Source: Eubacterium sp. CAG:841
GTDB lineage: Bacteria; Bacillota; Clostridia; Oscillospirales; CAG-272
Assembly (NCBI GenBank): GCA_000437375.1
Contig: FR898236.1
Location: forward strand, 1 to 6,220
Direction of reading: 5' to 3'
DNA length: 6,220 nucleotides
Part shown: piece after piece, positions 1-4,745 of the stretch
Position numbering within the stretch: position 1 is the stretch's first letter
Layout: each line of letters starts with the position of its first letter
Translations under genes and position numbers: made by a program
The notes under the pieces: model-generated
Told to the model about the DNA's origin: nothing
What the model saw: only the letters and a program-made list of their open reading frames with translations
Database searches by the model: none

Positions 1-69
1 TAAAATCCGGGTAGTCCGAAGCCGTAAGTGGTCAAAGGTGTGGTCAGAAGCTAAATCCCGTATTTTTAT
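1..69. other. Edge sequence, probable 3' end of an upstream transcript
   Basis: All that precedes the terminator at 70-113. Plus-strand frames 1 and 3 meet stop codons within the first 14 bases. Frame 2 stays open to 142 but would have to run straight through the terminator, so it is unlikely to be coding. The stretch is best read as the 3' untranslated end, or the last codons, of a gene lying to the left. Its identity cannot be told. Confidence 0.35.
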
Positions 70-113
70 AACACCTCGCACGAGCCGCAAGCTCCGTCCC
101 GAGGTGTTTTTTT
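70..113 (+). terminator. Rho-independent terminator
   Basis: A perfect 9-bp stem is visible: AACACCTCG (70-78) pairs with CGAGGTGTT (100-108), with a 21-base loop, followed by an unbroken T run to 113. It would end a plus-strand transcript entering from the left edge. It also separates that gene from the promoter at 363, so the HNH gene is probably transcribed independently. Confidence 0.85.
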
Positions 114-362
114 GCTACTGCCATTATACCATAAAAGCATGAACATTTCAAGTCCCCTCACGGTGTAATATTTGCGATGCTGTAATCAAAGATAACGCCG
201 AGCAGTTATATCCCCATTATACCCATTCGCAAAAGGATATAAAAAGCTTCAGCAATTTGAGGGGATTGACATATTCTACGAGTTTTTTGAAATGAAAACA
301 ATTTTCTATACCTCGTCTATGTTTTATGTCTAAACATTTATAAAACTTCGACACGTAAAATC
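114..362. other. Intergenic stretch without a recognisable gene
   Basis: AT-rich, with stops in all plus-strand frames and no ORF with a ribosome binding site. It holds an isolated TTGACA at 266-271 without a good -10 box 16-18 bp away. It also holds a distant 8-bp inverted repeat (TCCCCTCA 153-160, TGAGGGGA 258-265) and a weak hairpin (GTTTTAT 321-327, ATAAAAC 340-346) just upstream of the real promoter. The last could be an operator, but nothing proves it. Confidence 0.5.
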
Positions 363-391
363 TTGACACGATTTATCGAATATGGTAAAAT
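363..391 (+). promoter_or_regulatory. Sigma-A promoter of the HNH leader
   Basis: A perfect -35 box TTGACA (363-368) and a -10 box TAAAAT (386-391, five of six consensus) are separated by exactly 17 bp. Transcription should start near 398, giving an unusually long leader of about 140 nt before the ATG at 539. That leader contains the structured element at 402-509. Confidence 0.85.
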
Positions 392-401
392 ATATGTGTA
401 A

Positions 402-509
402 GACAAAAGCCGTCATCGGCTGGCACCAATGACGGCTTCGAACAATACCAACGGATTGTTCGGTGCGCGCGAACGCGAAGTTGTTATATCACACTTTGTG
501 GCTTTTGTC
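402..509 (+). ncRNA. Structured 5' leader RNA with competing stems
   Basis: Several exact stems lie between the promoter and the HNH gene. An outer 10-bp stem pairs GACAAAAGCC (402-411) with GGCTTTTGTC (500-509). Inside it are a 10-bp hairpin (407-416 with 429-438, 12-nt loop), an 8-bp hairpin directly abutting it (CGAACAAT 439-446 with ATTGTTCG 455-462), and a short CGCG stem with a CGAA loop (466-477). The outer stem and the first hairpin both need bases 407-411, so they cannot both be complete. That is how switches and attenuators are built. No long T run follows any stem, so it is not a plain terminator, and the Shine-Dalgarno lies 15 bases after the outer stem. It may be a cis-regulatory leader or a separate small RNA. 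It matches no riboswitch class I can name. Confidence 0.6.
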
Positions 510-538
510 AATTGCCGTTGGAGAAAGGACGTGCCAAA

Positions 539-805
539 ATGGCTTTTTCTGATTTAACGGTAAAACAAGCTTGGGAAAGATCCGGTGGACAATGCGAATG
601 TGAACGCGCATCTCACAGACACGGATACTCGGGCAGATGTACTCAAAGACTTATGTGGAATCAGCGCGGAAACGATTGTAGTTCTTACGGTTGGGAAGCT
701 CATCACAAAACGGCAGTTTCCTCCGGTGGTAGTGATACCCTTTCCAATTGTGAGATTCTGTGTATGTCTTGCCACAAAAAGACCGGTTCTTACGGTCGCA
801 GCTGA
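539..805 (+). CDS. Small HNH endonuclease family protein (88 aa)
   Basis: The protein carries the ββα-metal HNH pattern. Early cysteines C19-x-C21 and C34 may help bind zinc. The histidine pair EAHH (H55/H56) is followed by SGGSDTLSNC with N70, then CMSCH with C75, C78 and H79. H55/H56, N70 and H79 fit the H-N-H catalytic triad, and the C-x2-C knuckle fits a structural zinc site. The start is set at ATG 539 because GAGAAAGGA (521-529) lies nine bases upstream; a TTG at 512 in the same frame lies before that site. Length and ending resemble free-standing HNH proteins of about 85-95 aa found in clostridial mobile elements, so it looks complete. It would be expected to nick or cut DNA, but its target is unknown. 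It has a strong promoter and a structured leader, and a Fic-derived ORF follows 34 bp later in the same direction. Confidence 0.75.
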   Translation: MAFSDLTVKQAWERSGGQCECERASHRHGYSGRCTQRLMWNQRGNDCSSYGWEAHHKTAVSSGGSDTLSNCEILCMSCHKKTGSYGRS

Positions 806-839
806 CTTTTAGTCAAAAATCTTTGAAAGGAGTTTGGCG

Positions 840-1256
840 ATGTTTGATCCACGTGAACCTTATAACGATCTCCCGTTGGTTTCAAGTATTTACTTGGAGT
901 TAACGCCGGAGCTTAACAACCTTCGTGAAGAAGCTCGAGTATCGATTGAGTTATTAAATTACGCGCTCAAATCGTTGCCAAACTCCGAAATTCTTCTTGA
1001 TACGCTTGCCCTGCAGGAAGCAAAGGTAAGCAGCAACATCGAGAATATCCGGACAACAAACGATGATCTTCTCCGAGCAGTAGCATTCAAAGATTTCAAC
1101 GCGGAAACAAAAGCGATATCAGATTATGTAACTTGCAAATTCGGTGCATGTGCCGTAGACGGCGGTCACGATTATCTGCGTCGGAGCTTTCGGGATAAAG
1201 ATTGCTATATCGATCTTTCCGTAACCGAAGCTGTTTCGGACAAGGACGAAAAATAA
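840..1256 (+). CDS. Chimeric ORF: truncated Fic N-terminal domain joined to a GGHDYLRR-type tail
   Basis: The start is ATG 840, with AAAGGAG (826-832) seven bases upstream; 138 aa. Residues 2 to about 95 read as a Fic_N (PF13784-like) domain: FDPREPYNDLPL at the start, LPNSEILLDTLALQEAK in the middle, then a TTNDDLLRA segment. The inhibitory (S/T)xxxE(G/N) motif is present as S64-SNI-E68-N69, which in intact Fic AMP-transferases blocks ATP positioning. The catalytic HPFxxGNGR core, normally more than 100 residues further on, is absent here and in the other frames downstream. From about residue 97 the sequence changes to CKFGACAVDGGHDYLRR, which resembles the end of small zinc-ribbon-like proteins (I believe the DUF7695 type), with one expected cysteine replaced by F101. 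An AMPylase is therefore excluded. It is a fused gene remnant or, less likely, a stand-alone Fic inhibitor. Confidence 0.65.
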   Translation: MFDPREPYNDLPLVSSIYLELTPELNNLREEARVSIELLNYALKSLPNSEILLDTLALQEAKVSSNIENIRTTNDDLLRAVAFKDFNAETKAISDYVTCKFGACAVDGGHDYLRRSFRDKDCYIDLSVTEAVSDKDEK

Positions 1257-1322
1257 TATGTTACTTCTTTGATAACAAATCCACTTTCGCTGTACGTCCA
1301 CACTTTTCTGTGGTATATTGTG

Positions 1323-1348
1323 TGTTACCAAAAGCCAAGGAGGTAACA
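1323..1348 (+). promoter_or_regulatory. Hairpin overlapping the ribosome binding site of the 83-aa gene
   Basis: TGTTACC (1323-1329) is the exact reverse complement of GGTAACA (1342-1348), with a 12-base loop. The right arm takes up the last two bases of the Shine-Dalgarno AGGAGG (1338-1343), and the rest of that site lies in the loop, so folding could limit translation. A possible -10 box TATATT (1314-1319) stands just upstream, but without a convincing -35 box. Confidence 0.35.
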
Positions 1349-1351
1349 TAC

Positions 1352-1603
1352 ATGGCAAAGATTACAATTGAGGAATTATTCTATGGCGACAAGTACGGCG
1401 TCATGGGCGAAGTGGTCAAGCAGGTATTCGCTCGGCAGGATGAGTTCGTTGCGGATCCGCGCACGTTCCGCGAGCTCGAAATTGTCCGCCAGACCTTGAT
1501 TGCAGTAGAAAAAATGAAAAGGAACGGTGACTGTATTGCCGAGGGAGAACTCGGGGATGCGGTCACCTTTTCTATGTGCAGAGGTTCTGATGAAAACACT
1601 TGA
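1352..1603 (+). CDS. Uncharacterised 83-aa protein
   Basis: I do not recognise the family. The start ATG 1352 is well supported by AGGAGG (1338-1343) eight bases upstream; the reading frame opens further left but without such a site. The protein is charged and soluble, without signal peptide or membrane segment. Its N-terminus, KITIEELFYGDKYG, echoes the KTLDELWYGNISP start of the next ORF, so both may derive from one DUF6809-like family. The middle (about residues 35-57) is probably helical. The end overlaps the next start codon by 14 bases in another frame, which suggests translational coupling. The 95-bp gap after the Fic chimera contains no other gene. It is probably a small cargo protein of a mobile element. 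Confidence 0.55.
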   Translation: MAKITIEELFYGDKYGVMGEVVKQVFARQDEFVADPRTFRELEIVRQTLIAVEKMKRNGDCIAEGELGDAVTFSMCRGSDENT

Positions 1604-1700
1604 TGAATTGTGGTACGGCAACATCTCTCCCTTCGAGCAATGCACTCGTGGCGATAGCAGGTCTATTTCGTTTGCGATCTTTCGTATATCCATCGACTAA
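1590..1700 (+). pseudogene. Truncated DUF6809-like protein (36-aa stump)
   Basis: ATG 1590 has AGAGG (1580-1584) five bases upstream and lies inside the end of the preceding gene. The first 24 or so residues, starting MKTLDELWYGNISPFEQ, match my memory of DUF6809 proteins, which normally run on for roughly 80-100 aa of helix. Here the resemblance is lost after the TRGDSR segment, at about base 1660, and a stop comes at 1698-1700. No continuation is visible in the other plus-strand frames before the convergent ATPase gene. The simplest reading is that a rearrangement joined foreign DNA at about 1650-1665 and removed the rest. The loss of similarity is judged by eye. Confidence 0.5.
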
Positions 1701-1721
1701 TTCCTTTTCATTACATAAATT

Positions 1722-1802
1722 TTATACACCATTTACTGTATTAGCACGTCTTCCAATTTTAATTGTGTTGTACGGTGGAGGAATACCTTTGGCAACCGGC
1801 AT
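1722..1802 (-). CDS. Possible 26-aa ORF overlapping the ATPase stop
   Basis: On the minus strand the ATPase stop and a new start share bases as TAATG (1804-1800), the arrangement typical of translational coupling. The frame then encodes 26 residues, beginning MPVAKGIPPPYN, and stops at 1724-1722. No separate ribosome binding site or family match is evident, and such an overlap occurs easily by chance. It may be a remnant of a longer downstream gene cut by the same rearrangement that truncated the convergent DUF6809-like ORF. Confidence 0.2.
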   Translation of the reverse strand: MPVAKGIPPPYNTIKIGRRANTVNGV

Positions 1803-3097
1803 TATATGTCGATAGCAAGCTTGTCTAAGAGAAATTTCTCGATACCAACATACAAAATTCCGTTTTCATCATGCCACGGAATAATGTTATCTTTAACAAC
1901 CACAATTTTTTTAAAAGAATCAGGAATTCTTGCATAAGGGCGAACCTCCTGCAGCCGTTTTTCTTCTTCGCCAACCGTCAGTGCCGACTGAATGTAGAAC
2001 TTTTTGTTCCCGTCGCTTGCAATGAAGTCAACCTCTAAATTGGTCTTTTTGCTCTTGCCATCGGCATCCTTGTAATTGTATTCGACAACGCCGACATCCA
2101 CAGTGAATCCACGGACAATCAGCTCGTTGTAGATAATATTCTCCATGATGTGGTTTTCCTCGGTCTGTCGGAAGTTGAGTCTTGCGTTGCGAAGTCCGAT
2201 GTCGGAATAATAGTATTTTTGAGGCGAACCGATATATTTACGTCCCTTGATGTCGTAGCGCTTGGCGTGGCTGATCATAAAAGCATCCGCAAAATAATCA
2301 AGATAACGGGCAATGGTTTCGGGGCTGATTTTCACCTGATTGATGCTTGCAAAAGTATCGGCGATTCTGCTCGGATTGGTCAGAGAGCCGACAGCGGAAG
2401 AAATGACATCCAGCAGGTCATCAAGGACATTTTTATCCTGAATATTGTGACGTTCCAAAATATCCTTCAGATAGATGTTTTCAAATAAATCGGTCAGATA
2501 CTGTGCCTTGCTTCTGTGATCCTTCAGACGGCTTACATAAGGCATACCACCGTAGGTGTAATATTCCTGCCAGGCGTCGTGCTTGTCGCCCTCAAACGAA
2601 GCGTAAAACTCCGCAAAAGTCAGCGGGTACACGCGAACCTCGTCACCCCTGCCGCGGAACTCGGTGAGAATATCGGAGGACAGCATTCTTGAATTTGAGC
2701 CGGTGACATACACATCGGCGTTTTTCTTTTTCATGAGTCCGAGCAGCACATCAACAAATCCGACGGTATCGTCACTGTCGTCAAGATAAGGATTTTTGAT
2801 GGTTTTGACTTTTTGTATCTCGTCAAGAAAAATATAATACATTTTGTCCTTATCCACGAGAAGTGAGCGAATGTACTCGCCAAGCTCTATGGGGTTTCTG
2901 TACCGGATATTTTCGTCATCATCAAGCGCAAGCTCTATGATATGCTCATCGTCAACACCGATAGAATTCAGGTATTGATGATAAATTTCAAACAGCAAAT
3001 AAGACTTGCCGCATCTCCTGATGCCGGTGATGACCTTGATCATCCCATTCTCTTTCTTGGATATCAGTTGATCCAAATATTGCTTTCTTTCAATCAT
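1802..3097 (-). CDS. AAA_14 / DUF4143 family ATPase
   Basis: A full-length 431-aa protein of a very common but poorly understood prokaryotic ATPase family. Residues 1-155 form the AAA_14 P-loop domain: Walker A GIRRCGKS (25-32), Walker B YIFLDEIQ (88-95), a sensor-like TGSNS (132-136), then RGRGDE (148-153). The C-terminal part fits DUF4143, with an EVDF motif (355-358) and YIQSA (368-372), reminiscent of a degenerate PD-(D/E)XK nuclease fold. No membrane segment is seen. Start: TAGGAGG lies six bases upstream of the ATG. It has its own promoter at 3149-3177 with paired 26-bp repeats around it, and runs opposite to every other gene here, so it is a separate unit. Members are abundant in genomic islands; roles in DNA handling or defence are suspected in general, but this protein's substrate cannot be inferred. 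No clear terminator is visible after it. Confidence 0.9.
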   Translation of the reverse strand: MIERKQYLDQLISKKENGMIKVITGIRRCGKSYLLFEIYHQYLNSIGVDDEHIIELALDDDENIRYRNPIELGEYIRSLLVDKDKMYYIFLDEIQKVKTIKNPYLDDSDDTVGFVDVLLGLMKKKNADVYVTGSNSRMLSSDILTEFRGRGDEVRVYPLTFAEFYASFEGDKHDAWQEYYTYGGMPYVSRLKDHRSKAQYLTDLFENIYLKDILERHNIQDKNVLDDLLDVISSAVGSLTNPSRIADTFASINQVKISPETIARYLDYFADAFMISHAKRYDIKGRKYIGSPQKYYYSDIGLRNARLNFRQTEENHIMENIIYNELIVRGFTVDVGVVEYNYKDADGKSKKTNLEVDFIASDGNKKFYIQSALTVGEEEKRLQEVRPYARIPDSFKKIVVVKDNIIPWHDENGILYVGIEKFLLDKLAIDI

Positions 3098-3122
3098 GGT
3101 AAGCCTCCTAATGCGTCGAAAT

Positions 3123-3148
3123 TTCGTATTTACACCTTTTCAACGAAT
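3123..3148. repeat. 26-bp direct repeat, promoter-proximal copy
   Basis: This copy (plus strand TTCGTATTTACACC...CAACGAAT) matches the copy at 3196-3221 at 24 of 26 positions. It abuts the -10 box of the ATPase promoter and covers the likely transcription start near 3142. A perfect 10-bp palindrome CGAAATTTCG (3117-3126) overlaps its edge, and its ends TTCGT/ACGAA are inverted. The placement suits a repressor site. Confidence 0.6.
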
Positions 3149-3177
3149 AGTATAGCATTTTTTCGTTCGTTTGTCAA
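3149..3177 (-). promoter_or_regulatory. Sigma-A promoter of the ATPase gene
   Basis: Read on the minus strand, TTGACA (3177-3172) and TATACT (3154-3149) are separated by exactly 17 bp. The start point would be near 3142, leaving about 45 nt of leader before the ATG at 3097. The promoter lies between the two 26-bp direct repeats. Confidence 0.85.
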
Positions 3178-3195
3178 TATAGTATGCGGTAAAAA

Positions 3196-3221
3196 TTCGT
3201 ATTTATACCTTTTCAACGGAT
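3196..3221. repeat. 26-bp direct repeat, promoter-distal copy
   Basis: The second copy (TTCGTATTTATACC...CAACGGAT) has the same orientation as the copy at 3123-3148 and differs at two bases. It sits 18 bp upstream of the ATPase -35 box, 73 bp from the first copy, about seven helical turns. Such spacing would let one regulator bind both sites on the same DNA face, possibly by looping. Confidence 0.6.
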
Positions 3222-3229
3222 GCTACACC

Positions 3230-3260
3230 AAAAGGACAGGCAAAATCGCCTGCCCCTTTT
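3230..3260. terminator. Hairpin with flanking A/T runs, possible bidirectional terminator
   Basis: AAAAGG-A-CAGGC (3230-3241) pairs with GCCTG-CC-CCTTTT (3248-3260) around a 6-base loop, giving an 11-bp stem with a 1x2 internal loop. The A run on one side and T run on the other let it act in either direction. It stands between divergent promoters, so its job is unclear. It may insulate the ATPase promoter from upstream transcription, or be left from an earlier arrangement. Confidence 0.5.
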
Positions 3261-3316
3261 CTATCGGAACAATATCCAAAAACGCGGCGGTATAGTTCCG
3301 AACATTGTTCCGATAG
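3261..3316. repeat. 13-bp perfect inverted repeat in the divergent intergenic region
   Basis: CTATCGGAACAAT (3261-3273) is exactly repeated in inverse at 3304-3316, with 30 bases between. The spacer carries a further GTTCCG (3295-3300) related to the arms. It follows the hairpin at 3230-3260 without a gap. It could be a long hairpin, a regulator site or the relic of a small mobile element. No ORF or target-site duplication supports an insertion sequence. Confidence 0.5.
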
Positions 3317-3393
3317 AACTGCAAAAACCCTTATTTTACGCCGCAGTAGGCAAAGAAAAAATCCTGTCTACACACAAAACAATACTTGCACTC

Positions 3394-3422
3394 TTGACAA
3401 ATCGCCTATCATAGTATATAAT
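3394..3422 (+). promoter_or_regulatory. Consensus sigma-A promoter of the HTH-DUF3990 operon
   Basis: TTGACA (3394-3399), exactly 17 bp, then TATAAT (3417-3422): both boxes are full consensus, so this is intrinsically a very strong promoter that would need repression. Transcription should begin near 3429, leaving a leader of only about 26 nt before ATG 3455. It probably drives the three genes through hsdM. Confidence 0.9.
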
Positions 3423-3447
3423 TAAATTTGATTACAAATGATAGGCG
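3403..3447 (+). promoter_or_regulatory. Operator: 10-bp inverted repeat across the promoter
   Basis: CGCCTATCAT (3403-3412) lies between the -35 and -10 boxes, and its exact inverse ATGATAGGCG (3438-3447) lies just after the start point, overlapping the weak Shine-Dalgarno AGGCGG (3443-3448). A protein bound to the pair would occlude RNA polymerase. The natural candidate is the Xre-type HTH at the N-terminus of the first gene product. In RNA only the downstream arm is present, so the effect should be on transcription. Confidence 0.7.
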
Positions 3448-3454
3448 GTATAGC

Positions 3455-4300
3455 ATGAAAGATTTGATCAAAGCAATCCGTACTGCGGCAAATATGAATC
3501 AGGAGCAGTTTGCGTCTTCCCTTGGCACAACGCCGCTTTCCATCAATCGATGGGAGAACGGAAAAACACTCCCGAATCGTATGGCGCAGACGCAATTATA
3601 TAATTTTTGCAAAGAACGTTCGATTGATGTCGCAAAACTCATTGTTGACACCAAGGCATACGCCGATACAGATAACAAGCTGATCCTTTATCATGGATCA
3701 AAAAAAGGAATTACCGGGGATGTTGCACCGATCAGTCGAGAGGAATGTGATTTCGGTCGCGGTTTCTATATGGGAACCAGCACGCTTCAACCGCTGACGC
3801 TGATCTGTAATGAGGACAAACCCAAGTTTTATGCAGTCGAGCTTGATTTGACAGGACTGAAAGTGCTGACTGTCGATGTCGGCATGGACTGGGCGATGCT
3901 GATTGCCTACCATCGTAAGGAGATGGAAAGTGCCAAAGGAACCGCTGTTTATGAGAAATATGCGCACATGGCAGACGGCTATGACGTGATTATCGGTTAT
4001 ATTGCAAACGACCGTATGTATACCGAGCTTTTCCGCTTTTTTAATAAAACGCTCACCGATGTGGCATTGATACACTGCCTATCCGCGCTTGATCTCGGCA
4101 AACAGTATGTTGCGATTTCTAAAAAAGCGTGCAGACAGATCAAAATACTGAAAGAAGAACCGCTTTCACCGTTGGAACTTGCACTGCTCAAGGATATGAG
4201 TGCAGAAAGAAGAAAAGAAGGCGTGGCTCTGGCGGAAGAAATCGAAGTAAAGTATCGTCGGGAAGGTAAATTCTTTGACGAGATTCTGAGAGGCGAATGA
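3455..4300 (+). CDS. Xre-type HTH fused to a DUF3990 ADP-ribosyltransferase-like domain
   Basis: 281 aa. Residues 3-57 form an Xre/Cro helix-turn-helix (MNQEQFASSLG..., then the recognition helix TPLSINRWENGK). A linker leads to a DUF3990-like domain from about residue 74: LYHGS (78-82, with H80), FGRGFYMGT (100-108, with Y105), YDVIIGYIANDRMYTE (176-191), and QYVAIS (217-222). The H...Y signature is that of the His-Tyr class of ADP-ribosyltransferase folds, so NAD-dependent modification of an unknown target is plausible but unproven. The start is ATG 3455; an in-frame TTG at 3428 coincides with the predicted transcription start and has no ribosome site. The promoter's inverted repeat suggests autoregulation. 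A small helical partner follows one base after the stop, then hsdM. It is most likely the toxin-like effector and repressor of a toxin-antitoxin-type module. Confidence 0.8.
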   Translation: MKDLIKAIRTAANMNQEQFASSLGTTPLSINRWENGKTLPNRMAQTQLYNFCKERSIDVAKLIVDTKAYADTDNKLILYHGSKKGITGDVAPISREECDFGRGFYMGTSTLQPLTLICNEDKPKFYAVELDLTGLKVLTVDVGMDWAMLIAYHRKEMESAKGTAVYEKYAHMADGYDVIIGYIANDRMYTELFRFFNKTLTDVALIHCLSALDLGKQYVAISKKACRQIKILKEEPLSPLELALLKDMSAERRKEGVALAEEIEVKYRREGKFFDEILRGE

Positions 4301-4301
4301 T

Positions 4302-4721
4302 ATGTTGAATTCCTTACAAATGGCTCTGTGCGATACGCAGGGGCAACTGTTTGAACTTGCCGCCGAGCGGGGATACGCAAGTGAAGCCTTCGTCAAGGCG
4401 TATATGACTTCAGCTGTTGCTGCCGATATGGATAAAGAGTTTCATCATATTCAATGGGCAGGCAAAGCTTATATCCTTTCCCGTATGGAGGATGAGCTTG
4501 CCGATCAGCTTGTCAAAGGCGGCGAGATTTACGATAAAGAAGCGCTGTATTGGATGGGCTATATCTATCGCTACTGGCACTTCTATACAGGTGAGAACAG
4601 CCGCGAGAGCTATAAACAAGCCTCGGCAAAAACAATGAATGTGGTCTATCTTATGTACCACACCATGAGTCCCGAAATGGCAATTGATAGGCTGAAAGAA
4701 GCATATGAGAAAAACCAATAA
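4302..4721 (+). CDS. 139-aa helical partner of the DUF3990 protein, candidate antitoxin
   Basis: The start codon lies one base after the upstream TGA, with GAGAGG (4288-4293) eight bases before it inside the previous gene: tight translational coupling. The protein looks wholly helical and cytoplasmic, without signal or membrane segments. Visible landmarks are FHHIQWAGKAYILSRM (47-62), an aromatic stretch YWMGYIYRYWHFYTGE (83-98) and MYHTMSPEMAIDRL (118-131). I recall proteins of this type beside DUF3990 genes in Firmicutes but know of no assigned function, and it is not the short DUF3791 family that also accompanies DUF3990. Equal stoichiometry and position suggest it binds or controls the ADP-ribosyltransferase-like protein, as an antitoxin or as a substrate or activator. 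No DNA-binding motif is seen, consistent with DNA binding residing in its neighbour. Confidence 0.65.
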   Translation: MLNSLQMALCDTQGQLFELAAERGYASEAFVKAYMTSAVAADMDKEFHHIQWAGKAYILSRMEDELADQLVKGGEIYDKEALYWMGYIYRYWHFYTGENSRESYKQASAKTMNVVYLMYHTMSPEMAIDRLKEAYEKNQ

Positions 4722-4745
4722 AACTGACAGGAGATAAATAGCCTT

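Noticed and set aside
266..271. TTGACA as a second promoter in the left intergenic region
   Set aside because: No acceptable -10 box is found at 16-18 bp, whereas the promoter at 363-391 is near perfect.
417..431. TGGCACC in the leader loop resembling a T-box core
   Set aside because: The sequence sits in a simple hairpin loop. There is no Stem I, specifier loop or antiterminator-terminator pair, and the downstream gene is not an amino-acid gene.
402..509. Retron-like RNA flanked by 10-bp inverted repeats
   Set aside because: Retrons need an adjacent reverse transcriptase. None is encoded here, and the element is followed directly by an HNH gene.
1376..1693. Minus-strand open frame of 105 codons
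   Set aside because: It overlaps the 83-aa plus-strand gene, which has a consensus ribosome site, and the DUF6809-like stump. Its first residues have a fair Shine-Dalgarno, but the rest looks like antisense translation.
3220..3414. Plus-strand open frame of 64 codons in the divergent intergenic region
   Set aside because: It runs through both hairpins and into the operon promoter and lacks a ribosome site. It overlaps regulatory sequence, so it is not credible as a gene.
3286..3453. 10-bp direct repeat GGCGGTATAG (3286-3295 and 3444-3453)
   Set aside because: It is short and lacks symmetry with the operator arms. It may be chance, and no regulatory logic links the two copies.
3428..3454. 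TTG start nine codons upstream for the HTH-DUF3990 protein
   Set aside because: The predicted transcription start is at about 3429, so that codon would be absent or at the very 5' end of the mRNA. ATG 3455 begins the HTH domain properly.
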